A DNA stretch of 21,711 nucleotides from a virus. This document shows positions 1-6,080 of the stretch, one piece after another. The translations under genes were made by a program, and so were the position numbers. The notes under the pieces were generated by a model that was not told where the DNA came from, made no database searches, and saw only the letters and a program-made list of their open reading frames with translations. Positions within the stretch are counted from its first letter, which is position 1, and each line of letters starts with the position of its first letter. The DNA is taken from positions 1 to 21,711 of the IMG/VR virus record IMGVR_UViG_3300023179_004965. One strand, given 5' to 3'.

Positions 1-331
1 ATCTTGGATCTGTAAACATCATCAATGCGTCTGGTTTTTCAAGTTGAATAAGCTGCCTTATTAATTCAGGACTACCATAACCATCTACAGGATAAAGAAA
101 CACATTTGCATCTTCAATACCTGCATTTTGATTTGTATCTGCACTTAAATCAAAACGTTTACCTTTATCAGGATGAGAAATAGCTCCCCCTACGTTTACC
201 CAATTAAAATGATGAGCTGTGCCAATAACAATTTCGCGTGCCATAGTGGAAATACCACTTGTCATTCTAATATCATCACAAAGCAATAAAATTTTTTTTC
301 GTTGTGCTTGTGGTATATACCCTTCTTTCAT
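1..331 (-). CDS. Glycosyltransferase, N-terminal part (runs off the window)
   Basis: About 110 codons are visible from an ATG at 331 to the window edge; the C-terminal part lies outside. After a short basic N-terminus comes a hydrophobic strand (KILLLCDDIRMTSGIST), typical of the first Rossmann strand of GT-B (GT4-like) glycosyltransferases. Further on are a turn with HPDKGKRFDLS and a segment reading EKPDALMMFTDPR. This architecture resembles phage glycosyltransferases that may decorate DNA or virion proteins; the acceptor cannot be read from the sequence. The start lies 9 bases after the stop of the upstream ribbon-helix-helix gene, so the two are probably cotranscribed. Family assignment is from recalled similarity and is moderately sure; the catalytic domain is not in view. 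Confidence 0.65.
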   Translation of the reverse strand, partial: MKEGYIPQAQRKKILLLCDDIRMTSGISTMAREIVIGTAHHFNWVNVGGAISHPDKGKRFDLSADTNQNAGIEDANVFLYPVDGYGSPELIRQLIQLEKPDALMMFTDPR

Positions 332-340
332 ATAACTGTT

Positions 341-538
341 TTAATTACTTTCTTCTGTTAGTTGTGTGTCTAATTGATTGTGAATTTGTTTTCTGAATTC
401 TTCATTTGTTAAGTAAAGATACATACAACGTTCTGTTAATTTTTGAACACTGAATTTATGCTTTACACAAGCTATTTTAAATTGCTCAAATAAATCTTCA
501 GGAACTTTCACGCTTGTTAGTTGCATTTTTTGTCCCAT
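341..538 (-). CDS. Small ribbon-helix-helix-like DNA-binding protein
   Basis: A 65-residue protein if the ATG at 538 (MGQKMQLTS) is used. An in-frame ATG 12 codons upstream exists, but it would make an unlikely hydrophobic extension covering the promoter-like box at 556-563. Residues 6-12 (QLTSVKV) look like the single beta strand, followed by two helices (about 14-25 and 29-45), as in Arc/CopG-type ribbon-helix-helix proteins, which bind operators as dimers. The polar C-terminus is probably disordered. It lies between the purA/purZ-like gene and a glycosyltransferase and might regulate phage genes, but the target is unknown. The leader has the pattern CCAAAATATA just before the start, also seen at the holin-like and HNH genes. 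Confidence 0.6.
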   Translation of the reverse strand: MGQKMQLTSVKVPEDLFEQFKIACVKHKFSVQKLTERCMYLYLTNEEFRKQIHNQLDTQLTEESN

Positions 539-583
539 AGTATATATTTTGGATATAAATATATATAGGAACAAGAAACCGCA

Positions 584-1579
584 TCATATATCAAAAGGAG
601 TCATACTAAAGATAATATTATTTACTAAAGGACAATTAGTTTTTATATTATCTATAATATAACTTTTAAAATCTTCTGTATTGTTAAATGATAATAATTT
701 ATCATTATTGTAAAGTCTCATTTTTGTTTGTTCTAATATATCTAATTTATTAATAATTAAATCAGTAACTCCGTTTATATTAGCTGCTTTGATTAAATCA
801 TTTATATTTAACCAACTAATTTGTCTTTTTCTACCTGTTGTTGCTCCATATTCGTTTCCTAATCTTCTTATATCATCAAATATATCAGATGGTACTTCAA
901 ACATTTTATTCCCAACATAAGTTCTGTATGCTTTAGCTATACCGTATATTTTAGTTATTTTTTGAGGAGGAACACCATTTAATATAGCGCTACCAACAGT
1001 ACAGTGGGATGATGTGACATATGGATAATCACCCCAATCAATATCTAATTCAAATCCTTGTGCTCCTTCAAATAATACTTTACATTCTTGATCTCCATGA
1101 AGTTCTTCATAGATATCAATTTTATTTACTTCAGAGCGTGTTTCTACTCTTATTCCTTTTCTACCATACTTGTCTCTATAAGCAGGACCATTACCTGTTT
1201 TTGTTGTACCTATAATAGTATCTTGTAAATCTTCAAGAAAATGTTTTGATTGTATTATATGTGTTCGTTTATCTACAAACAAATGTTTTCTAATATCAAA
1301 ACCAAAAGATTCTAAATATTCTATTTCTGTTCTTAATTTACTAGTATCAACTACACAACCAGGACCAATTATAGATTTAATTCCATATAACACACCAACA
1401 GGAATAAAATGTGTTACTATTTTTTGATCATTATGATATACAGTATGGCCTGCATTTCCTCCTCCATTATATCTTACAACATGAGTATATTCCCCTGATT
1501 TAGCTAATGAATGAGCTACTTTACCTTTACCTGTATCTCCAGCTTGTAAATCTACTATTACGTGAGCGTAATTAATCAT
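584..1579 (-). CDS. Adenylosuccinate synthetase family enzyme, short form (PurA/PurZ-like)
   Basis: A 331-residue member of the PurA family. PurA joins IMP and aspartate using GTP; the phage variant PurZ uses dGMP to start synthesis of 2-aminoadenine (base Z). Visible motifs are the P-loop GDTGKGK at 14-20 with the catalytic Asp15 present, GGNAGHT with His45, GTTKTGNGPAY, FEGAQG, YVTSS, the aspartate-binding loop ATTGRKR near 246-252, and NKLD (277-280), a GTP-type base-recognition motif. Bacterial PurA is about 430 residues; here about 60 residues before FEGAQG are missing, as in archaeal PurA and phage PurZ. To my knowledge classical PurZ has lost the catalytic Asp and uses ATP, so Asp15 plus NKLD favour a PurA or GTP-using PurZ0-like enzyme. 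The substrate cannot be settled by eye. The gene follows the Cas4-like nuclease by 4 bases. Confidence 0.9.
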   Translation of the reverse strand: MINYAHVIVDLQAGDTGKGKVAHSLAKSGEYTHVVRYNGGGNAGHTVYHNDQKIVTHFIPVGVLYGIKSIIGPGCVVDTSKLRTEIEYLESFGFDIRKHLFVDKRTHIIQSKHFLEDLQDTIIGTTKTGNGPAYRDKYGRKGIRVETRSEVNKIDIYEELHGDQECKVLFEGAQGFELDIDWGDYPYVTSSHCTVGSAILNGVPPQKITKIYGIAKAYRTYVGNKMFEVPSDIFDDIRRLGNEYGATTGRKRQISWLNINDLIKAANINGVTDLIINKLDILEQTKMRLYNNDKLLSFNNTEDFKSYIIDNIKTNCPLVNNIIFSMTPFDI

Positions 1580-1583
1580 TTAT

Positions 1584-2516
1584 TTAATTTTTATTACAAA
1601 GTTCAGGTTTATCACTGTAGGGGCACCATTTGCAACTACTTTCACCTACATTTTTAAGGTATAATTTTATTTGTGGTTTTCCAAACTCATCAAAACAATC
1701 TTGTACAAATGAATTAAAGTTATCTATTGCCTCTTTTCGTTTGATTTTTCCGCTTGCTGGTTTAAAAGATTGAACTCGGGGAATTGAGTATTCAGTGTTT
1801 TCATAGATTTTTCGCTTAACGATGAAGAATTCGACTTCGATTTGTTCAACGTCGTATCCATACTGTCTGGAGAAATATTCTTTGTAAAGTAAGATTTGAG
1901 CAGTTTTTTTACTGTCTTTTTTCTCGTAGTCACTCCATCCACGAGTTGACGTTTTGATGTCATAAATGTATATTTTATTTAGTTCTTCATCATATAAAGC
2001 AAAATCAATAAATGCTTTGTAGTAGATATTGTTTGCTATTTTTAAAATTAAAGGTAATTCTATACCTAGTAGTTTTACTTTTCGAATAGTAAATAATTTA
2101 TTTCTATTCTTTTTAATCCAACTTAACATAGTAATACCATCATCAAAGAACTCACCCATTTCTCCTGCAGTAGTAAAATGATTACCTGCTGCTTTATACT
2201 CCTCAGCGTATACTTTTCTAAAGCGTTCTTGAAATAGAGCTTCTAAATCCATCTTATCAGCTGCTGCTCCACTAATATTATACATTGTAGTAATATATTC
2301 TTGAAGCGTTTCATGGAATGCTGTTCCAAATACAGTGTGAATAGATGCTTGATATGGTTGTTTATTCTCTACATAAGTAAGATACCACTGATGTGGGCAC
2401 TTAGCCCACATCGAGTATTGAGAATAAGATACAGTACGGTTATATTCATAATTTATTTCTGGCGGTTGGAAATTCTGAATTTTTAATTCAATATCAGAAT
2501 ACTTTTTCTTTGCCAT
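1584..2516 (-). CDS. PD-(D/E)XK nuclease, Cas4/RecB-like, with putative Fe-S cluster
   Basis: A 310-residue nuclease. The N-terminal segment has the RecB-family pattern SYSQYSMWAKCPHQW followed by GTAFHETLQEY (motif I His). The core has IYIYDIKTS (the D-x-K catalytic motif) and a downstream QILLYKEYF helix (motif QxxxY). Four cysteines, C40 near the N-terminus and C295, C298 and C307 near the C-terminus, match the split arrangement that holds a 4Fe-4S cluster in Cas4, AddB and Dna2-type nucleases. A role as a 5'-3' exonuclease in phage recombination or DNA end processing is likely; it is not part of a CRISPR locus. The start overlaps the end of the MazG-like gene by 23 bases, consistent with translational coupling. 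Confidence 0.85.
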   Translation of the reverse strand: MAKKKYSDIELKIQNFQPPEINYEYNRTVSYSQYSMWAKCPHQWYLTYVENKQPYQASIHTVFGTAFHETLQEYITTMYNISGAAADKMDLEALFQERFRKVYAEEYKAAGNHFTTAGEMGEFFDDGITMLSWIKKNRNKLFTIRKVKLLGIELPLILKIANNIYYKAFIDFALYDEELNKIYIYDIKTSTRGWSDYEKKDSKKTAQILLYKEYFSRQYGYDVEQIEVEFFIVKRKIYENTEYSIPRVQSFKPASGKIKRKEAIDNFNSFVQDCFDEFGKPQIKLYLKNVGESSCKWCPYSDKPELCNKN

Positions 2517-2763
2517 TAATTTCTTGTTTGATTTTTTCTAAATATAGAATAGCGTCCATATGTTCTTGCTTTGCATGTTCAATCCACTCTAATAATGATA
2601 AATCATTACGATCTAAATCAACACCATACTTTGCTTTACCTTTAGTAGCTCGTTCTTCAAACTGCTGAATAATTGAAGTAACAATTGAGTCTAGAGCGGG
2701 CTTCTCTTCTACTTGATTATCTATATATTCCATATAGTCTTGAAATGGTTTTAAATTATCCAT
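2494..2763 (-). CDS. Small MazG-like protein (putative nucleotide pyrophosphohydrolase)
   Basis: An 89-residue, mostly helical protein. The central part (FEERATKGKAKYG, then DRNDLSLLEWIEHAKQEHMD) resembles short phage proteins grouped with MazG-like NTP pyrophosphohydrolases. Acidic residues spaced as in the metal-binding ExxE...ExxD helices are visible (EW..HA..EH.DA.LYLEK). MazG enzymes cut (d)NTPs to the monophosphate and pyrophosphate. In Z-DNA phages a MazG relative (MazZ) makes the dGMP used by PurZ, so its presence two genes upstream of the PurA/PurZ-like gene is notable. The family call is tentative because the protein is short and no full MazG domain can be traced. It overlaps both neighbours (8 and 23 bases). 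Confidence 0.55.
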   Translation of the reverse strand: MDNLKPFQDYMEYIDNQVEEKPALDSIVTSIIQQFEERATKGKAKYGVDLDRNDLSLLEWIEHAKQEHMDAILYLEKIKQEINGKEKVF

Positions 2764-3148
2764 TGATTTGTAACATTATATTTTCTATTTCTTCTTTAGA
2801 AAGCATATCAATATATTCTTTAGCTTCTTTTTTACTAATTTCAAAATATTGAGATATAGCTTCCACTTGCTCTACTTTATATTCCTTTTTATTTTTAGCT
2901 TTAATGTATTTAAGATACTTATATTGTTTAGGAATAAGATCTTTATATAAATTATAAAGATGTTCTCCTTTCATTATAAATGTATTCTTTTGTACTACAT
3001 TAACTACTTCACAATAATCAGGATCCATTGAAAGTATTCTATTACACATCCAATTATTAAATGTATTTTTTTCTTCCTCAGGAATATCACACCAATTATC
3101 TTTAGTGGTAGTTATTCTTTTTATTATATTAAAAATAGTAGCAGCCAT
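2756..3148 (-). CDS. Probable sliding-clamp loader small subunit (T4 gp62-like)
   Basis: A 130-residue helical protein. The layout resembles the small clamp-loader subunits of T4-like phages: an N-terminal helix, then NRILSMDPDY (the NR.LS pattern), a middle helix with LYKDLIPKQYKYLKYIK, and a C-terminal part with EISKKEAKEY ending in an LSKEEIENI helix. T4 gp62 is about 187 residues, so this is a short version. It would form a pentamer with the gp44-like ATPase encoded at 4432-5355 and load the clamp encoded at 8892-9623. In transcription order the two loader genes are separated by a zinc-ribbon gene, a coiled-coil gene and a GIY-YIG endonuclease. The call rests on recalled pattern similarity plus context. 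Confidence 0.55.
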   Translation of the reverse strand: MAATIFNIIKRITTTKDNWCDIPEEEKNTFNNWMCNRILSMDPDYCEVVNVVQKNTFIMKGEHLYNLYKDLIPKQYKYLKYIKAKNKKEYKVEQVEAISQYFEISKKEAKEYIDMLSKEEIENIMLQING

Positions 3149-3161
3149 TTATTAAATTTAA

Positions 3162-3902
3162 TTAATTTTTTTTATATTCCCAAATATAACCATAGGCTGT
3201 TTTTTGTTTACCTTTACAACAAGTCGATATATTAGAAGTAGGATATTTTAATACTCTTTCTATTTCAGTAAAACTATCCCATTCTTGTATAAAGTTTCCA
3301 TTTTTTGATTTTTGAATAACAGTTATATTATTACCATGTTTATTATTATACCCAGGAAATACATTAGTATAACTCCAAACAAATCCTTGAGAAGTTTTAT
3401 TTTTACCAGATAAATTATCTTTTATTCCTTTACCATATTTTAATTCAGCTTTAACTATTGATTCCCACTCTTGTATAAAGTTACCATTTATATCAAACTG
3501 GTATATTTTAACAGAATTGGATTTACTAGTTATTGATTTTATATGATTTGTTCTTTTATATTTACCTGCTTTTCCTTTATTAGAGTTACTAATTTTTAAT
3601 TTAGTTTCATTACTTACTTTACCTCTACCATTACCTAATTTTAAATTTAAACCATTTAATCCTAATACATTATAAAATAAACCCCAATATATTTCTCTAT
3701 CATTCAGTTGTTCAATAGTACATTCTTCTATTACTTCAAATATATGATTAATAGGATTATATTTTATTAAAGAATTATATAATTTAATTTGTTTTTTACA
3801 TCTTTTTAATTTATTGTATTCTTCCCATCGTCTCTTTATATTTTTAGATTGACCAATATAAATTTTGTTATTTGGATTTATTATTTTATATATTCCTATC
3901 AT
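3162..3902 (-). CDS. GIY-YIG homing endonuclease with NUMOD modules
   Basis: A 246-residue free-standing endonuclease. The catalytic GIY-YIG domain fills residues 1-90: GIYKI at the start, KIYIGQSKNIKRRW (with the catalytic Arg pattern), and the later Glu of DREIYWG. SNETKLKISNSNKGK near 97-111 is a NUMOD3-type DNA-binding motif. Two copies of an IENR1/NUMOD1-like module follow; both contain KxGNFIQEW or NGNFIQEW and end in GFVWSY or GYIWEY. Such proteins cut DNA of related phages lacking the gene and spread by repair. It sits 13 bases upstream of the clamp-loader small-subunit gene, a usual target type. No leftover of a neighbouring gene was found on its far side (3903-3951). A TATATTTA box lies 6 bases upstream of the start. 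Confidence 0.93.
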   Translation of the reverse strand: MIGIYKIINPNNKIYIGQSKNIKRRWEEYNKLKRCKKQIKLYNSLIKYNPINHIFEVIEECTIEQLNDREIYWGLFYNVLGLNGLNLKLGNGRGKVSNETKLKISNSNKGKAGKYKRTNHIKSITSKSNSVKIYQFDINGNFIQEWESIVKAELKYGKGIKDNLSGKNKTSQGFVWSYTNVFPGYNNKHGNNITVIQKSKNGNFIQEWDSFTEIERVLKYPTSNISTCCKGKQKTAYGYIWEYKKN

Positions 3903-3951
3903 ATCAATAAATATATAGAATCATAGAAAAAACACTATTTATCATTAGTCA

Positions 3952-4179
3952 TTAGTAATTTCTTGAATCGTCGTTATATTTATTCTTAGCTTGTTCTTGT
4001 GCTCTACGATAATTTAGTTCTTCTTCTAAACTAGTAACCATTCCACTTAGTGCTTGCATTCGTTCTCCAGCAGCATTAAGTTGAGCGACCAATGCTTTTT
4101 TCTCTTCATTTAAATTAACTACATATTGCCTAAGTTGAACAATCTCTTGTTCCATTTGTTCTTGTTGTTCTTTTTTCAT
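3952..4179 (-). CDS. Small coiled-coil protein of unknown function
   Basis: About 75 residues, largely one charged coiled coil: heptad-like runs from the N-terminus (KKEQQEQMEQEIVQLRQYV) through AALNAAGERMQ-like and SLEEELNYRR segments, then a polar tail. I place the start at the ATG at 4179, because a TATATTTA box (4191-4198) and an A-rich leader (TTTAAAATAAATAA) precede it; the same leader precedes the 31-residue gene at 5449-5544. An in-frame ATG at 4206 (MFNIFKINK) overlapping the stop of the zinc-ribbon gene is a real alternative and would add nine residues. No family is recognised. Its position between clamp-loader genes hints at a replication-linked role, without direct evidence. Confidence 0.6.
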   Translation of the reverse strand: MKKEQQEQMEQEIVQLRQYVVNLNEEKKALVAQLNAAGERMQALSGMVTSLEEELNYRRAQEQAKNKYNDDSRNY

Positions 4180-4198
4180 TTTATTTATTTTAAATATA

Positions 4199-4432
4199 TT
4201 AAACATTATCTTGACTTCTTAATTGCATAGGTATAAATTGTTCATTTACGTGACCACATTTAGTACAGACAAACACAGAAATAGGAATAAGAGCATCCTG
4301 AGCGGTGCCTGTTACGAAACGAGATGCTTTTCGAAGCATAAATCCTTCTTGAAAAGTTTCATTACTACATTCATCACAGGCAACACCTGTTGTTTTATCT
4401 AATGTAATATTTACATTAAGTTGTTGTTCCAT
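4199..4432 (-). CDS. Conserved phage zinc-ribbon protein of unknown function
   Basis: A 77-residue protein with two CxxC knuckles, C19/C22 (CDEC) and C56/C59 (CTKC followed by GHVNEQF), separated by about 33 residues with a GFMLRKASRFVTGT segment between. This is a classic four-cysteine zinc ribbon. Similar small proteins accompany replication genes in T4-like phages, but I know of no assigned function. Its ATG shares one base with the stop codon of the clamp-loader ATPase (TAATG), so the two are translationally coupled and likely made in related amounts. The C-terminus is short and polar. Confidence 0.75.
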   Translation of the reverse strand: MEQQLNVNITLDKTTGVACDECSNETFQEGFMLRKASRFVTGTAQDALIPISVFVCTKCGHVNEQFIPMQLRSQDNV

Positions 4433-5355
4433 TATATTACTTGTTTTTTAATTGTATCTAATATTCTGCTTATTGATGCCATAAAGTTTATTTCTTTATC
4501 AGGTACTACATTTGCTCTCCAGCTATATTCATCTAATATAACTGATACTTGAGCATCGTTTCCATAGCTAAATTCACTTAGATTATCAAACATATATCTA
4601 AAAACTACTTGAAAATCGTCTACTTGTTCATCAGCTATAAGTTGACGAACATCATACCAAGCTTTATTATCTCGTTGTTTAAGTATTTCTACCAACTTTT
4701 TCATCCAATTAACATTCAATGAAATCCATTGATATTTTCCATCTACAACACCGGCTTGTAAGTTTTTAATAACAGAACGAATATCCGGGTAATATTCTTT
4801 AATAAGCATAGCTACATCTTGAATATCATATTCAACTTCTTCAACATCAAGAATATTAGTACAAACATGCCTTGCAACATCACCTTTAGATGGAGGTGTT
4901 AATTTATGAACTTCACAGCGTGATTGGAGAGGTTCAATTAAACGTTCAATATAATTACAAGTAAGAATAAAACGAGTAGTAATTGAATATTCTTCAATTA
5001 GATTTCTAAGTGCAGCTTGTGCTGGTTGAGTTAAGAAATCTGCTTCATCTAGAATAACTACTTTAAGTGGTTTAAATGTAGATGTAGAAGCAAATGTTTT
5101 AACTTTATCTCTAATCATATCAATACCGTTCTCATCACTAGCATTAATATAGAGATAATCACAATTTATATTTTTAACAATTAGTTTAGCAAGTGTTGTT
5201 TTACCTGTTCCTGCTGTTCCACTAAATATAAAATGAGGTATATCATTTGAAGCAATACAAGCAGCGATGCGGTTTTTAACCGCATCGTTACCTATATATT
5301 CATCTAATATTTTACTACGATATTTTTCAATCCAAAGAGAATGTTGTTTTTTCAT
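4432..5355 (-). CDS. Sliding-clamp loader ATPase subunit (T4 gp44 / RFC small-subunit-like)
   Basis: A 307-residue AAA+ ATPase, close to the 319 residues of T4 gp44. It shows the N-terminal WIEKYRSK motif of RFC-type loaders, Walker A GTAGTGKTT (46-54), Walker B LDEAD (102-106), a sensor-1 strand ending in TCNY (132-135), and the SRC motif (145-147) that supplies the trans-acting arginine finger. The C-terminal third is the helical collar. It opens the gp45-like clamp and places it on primed DNA for the polymerase. The start is sure: it is preceded directly by a 31-base element that is nearly identical upstream of the polymerase and clamp genes, so the three are probably expressed together. 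No truncation is seen. Confidence 0.95.
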   Translation of the reverse strand: MKKQHSLWIEKYRSKILDEYIGNDAVKNRIAACIASNDIPHFIFSGTAGTGKTTLAKLIVKNINCDYLYINASDENGIDMIRDKVKTFASTSTFKPLKVVILDEADFLTQPAQAALRNLIEEYSITTRFILTCNYIERLIEPLQSRCEVHKLTPPSKGDVARHVCTNILDVEEVEYDIQDVAMLIKEYYPDIRSVIKNLQAGVVDGKYQWISLNVNWMKKLVEILKQRDNKAWYDVRQLIADEQVDDFQVVFRYMFDNLSEFSYGNDAQVSVILDEYSWRANVVPDKEINFMASISRILDTIKKQVI

Positions 5356-5383
5356 AACTTAAATATATAACTTTTATTTTGCC
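5353..5383 (-). promoter_or_regulatory. Shared upstream element of the clamp-loader gene
   Basis: Read on the minus strand, GGCAAAATAAAAG leads into TTATATATTTAAGTTATG, with the ATG being the clamp-loader start. All but one base of the 31 match the element at the polymerase gene, and it closely resembles that at the clamp gene. TATATTTA (5360-5367) may be a -10-type box. If so, transcription would begin at or next to the ATG. A translation signal is the alternative. Confidence 0.5.
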
Positions 5384-5403
5384 TTCTCCACTATATCTAT
5401 ATC

Positions 5404-5431
5404 TTTTATTTTAGTAGTCAGAACATGATTC
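5404..5431 (-). repeat. Partial duplicate of the tRNA 3' end
   Basis: Minus-strand GAATCATGTTCTGACTAC (5431-5414) matches the T-arm/acceptor 3' end of the tRNA at 5966-6061 (GAATCCTGTTCTGACTAC) at 17 of 18 bases. Weaker, A-rich similarity continues a few bases downstream. The 5' part of a tRNA is not present. It may be the remnant of a second tRNA gene or a recombination product. Confidence 0.6.
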
Positions 5432-5448
5432 TTCTATCTGGCTATTAT

Positions 5449-5544
5449 TTAGTAAAATAATCTTTTAACAAAACGCATTATAGAACCTCCTATAGTCTTG
5501 TATCTTGGGAATCCTTCTACTTGCCATCTCATTTTATATTTCAT
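5449..5544 (-). CDS. Very small basic protein, 31 residues, unknown
   Basis: A short reading frame from an ATG at 5544 to a TAA at 5449. The product begins MKYKMRWQVEGFPRYKT and ends MRFVKRLFY; it is basic and aromatic, with no recognised family. Support comes from the leader: GTTTAAAATAAATAACATG matches the leader of the coiled-coil gene start at 4179 over 14 bases. It falls in the otherwise empty space between the 76-residue membrane protein and the clamp-loader element. An internal ATG (MRFVKRLFY) is too short to be convincing. This could still be a chance frame. Confidence 0.4.
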   Translation of the reverse strand: MKYKMRWQVEGFPRYKTIGGSIMRFVKRLFY

Positions 5545-5591
5545 GTTATTTATTTTAAACAATAAGGACAGAATTCTGTCACCTAGCTATT

Positions 5592-5822
5592 TTAATTTAT
5601 TGTTTCATATGTGTAATTGCATTTTACACATTTATAAGTTTCACGAATGTATGAATTTGTGATTCCAAAACCAATATCGTTTCCTTTAACAAATTTAGAA
5701 TCAATTAAATCATATTTATGTTGTCCACCCATAGAGCATCTACCACTAAAATATAGATAAAACATAAATACAAGCGGAGGTAAACTAAAAAATATAATAA
5801 TTAATAAACTGTTCAAATTCAT
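5592..5822 (-). CDS. Small membrane-anchored protein with C-terminal CxxC motif
   Basis: A 76-residue protein. Residues 5-25 are a strongly hydrophobic helix (LLIIIFFSLPPLVFMFYLYF), followed by GRCSMGGQHKYDL and, near the C-terminus, YKCVKCNYTYE. Cys and His in the first motif plus the CxxC pair could bind zinc. The C-terminal motif resembles that of the 43-residue protein encoded immediately upstream (YYCYKCNHEYDE), suggesting the pair are paralogues, one with and one without a membrane anchor. Start and upstream stop overlap as ATGA, so they are cotranslated. Function is unknown. Confidence 0.65.
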   Translation of the reverse strand: MNLNSLLIIIFFSLPPLVFMFYLYFSGRCSMGGQHKYDLIDSKFVKGNDIGFGITNSYIRETYKCVKCNYTYETIN

Positions 5823-5950
5823 AATTCGTCGTATTCATGATTGCATTTATAGCAATAATATCTATGGGTATTATTAGAGTAAAACGCAATTACTTTTTTC
5901 TTTGACCCCCAATGCCAAAAATTACACCATAAAACTTTTAGTTTGACCAT
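5819..5950 (-). CDS. 43-residue protein with C/H and CxxC motif, unknown
   Basis: The frame starts at an ATG at 5950 and ends with a TGA that overlaps the next start (ATGA), a junction typical of true genes here. The product starts MVKLKVLWCNFWHWGSKKK; Cys9 and His13 together with the later CYKC pair (33/36) would make a four-ligand zinc site. Its C-terminal motif resembles that of the downstream 76-residue protein. It lies directly after the tRNA, so it is probably on the groES-groEL-tRNA transcript. No family with known function is recognised. Confidence 0.6.
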   Translation of the reverse strand: MVKLKVLWCNFWHWGSKKKVIAFYSNNTHRYYCYKCNHEYDEL

Positions 5951-5965
5951 AACTATTATTTTTTG

Positions 5966-6061
5966 TAGTCAGAACAGGATTCGAACTCTGTATTTGTGGA
6001 GGATACCCACCACAATCCCACCCACTCACGAGGGAGCGTCTACCAATTCCGCCACCTGACT
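5966..6061 (-). tRNA. tRNA-Leu-like gene (possible GAG anticodon), atypical
   Basis: Minus strand, 5' end at 6061. The acceptor AGTCAGG pairs with TCTGACT (one G-U), followed by A as discriminator; CCA is not encoded. The D-arm GCGGAATTGGTAGACGC is the one typical of bacterial tRNA-Leu. A long variable arm (TTGTGG pairing with CCACAA) confirms a class II tRNA. The T loop TTCGAAT is normal. Oddities are an anticodon stem with one mismatch and a loop GTGAGTG (anticodon GAG at 6027-6025 if the loop is read this way), and an extra A in the 5' strand of the T stem. It lies 20 bases after groEL. It could be a working, unusual tRNA or a decaying one. Confidence 0.75.
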
Positions 6062-6080
6062 TCCTTTTATTTAATTAAAT

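Noticed and set aside
1021-1215. Plus-strand open frame of 64 codons inside the purA/purZ-like gene
   Set aside because: It is the antisense shadow of a clear enzyme; low-complexity Leu/Tyr-rich product and no other plus-strand gene in the window.
1724-1963. Minus-strand frame of 79 codons inside the Cas4-like nuclease
   Set aside because: Another frame of a gene with visible catalytic motifs; product is Ser/Lys-rich without pattern.
1584-2516. CRISPR-associated Cas4
   Set aside because: The fold matches, but there is no cas1/cas2 or repeat array in the window; a phage recombination nuclease is more likely.
3903-3951. Possible leftover gene end next to the first GIY-YIG gene
   Set aside because: The only frame there (MTNDK, stop) does not match the clamp-loader small subunit or the coiled-coil protein.
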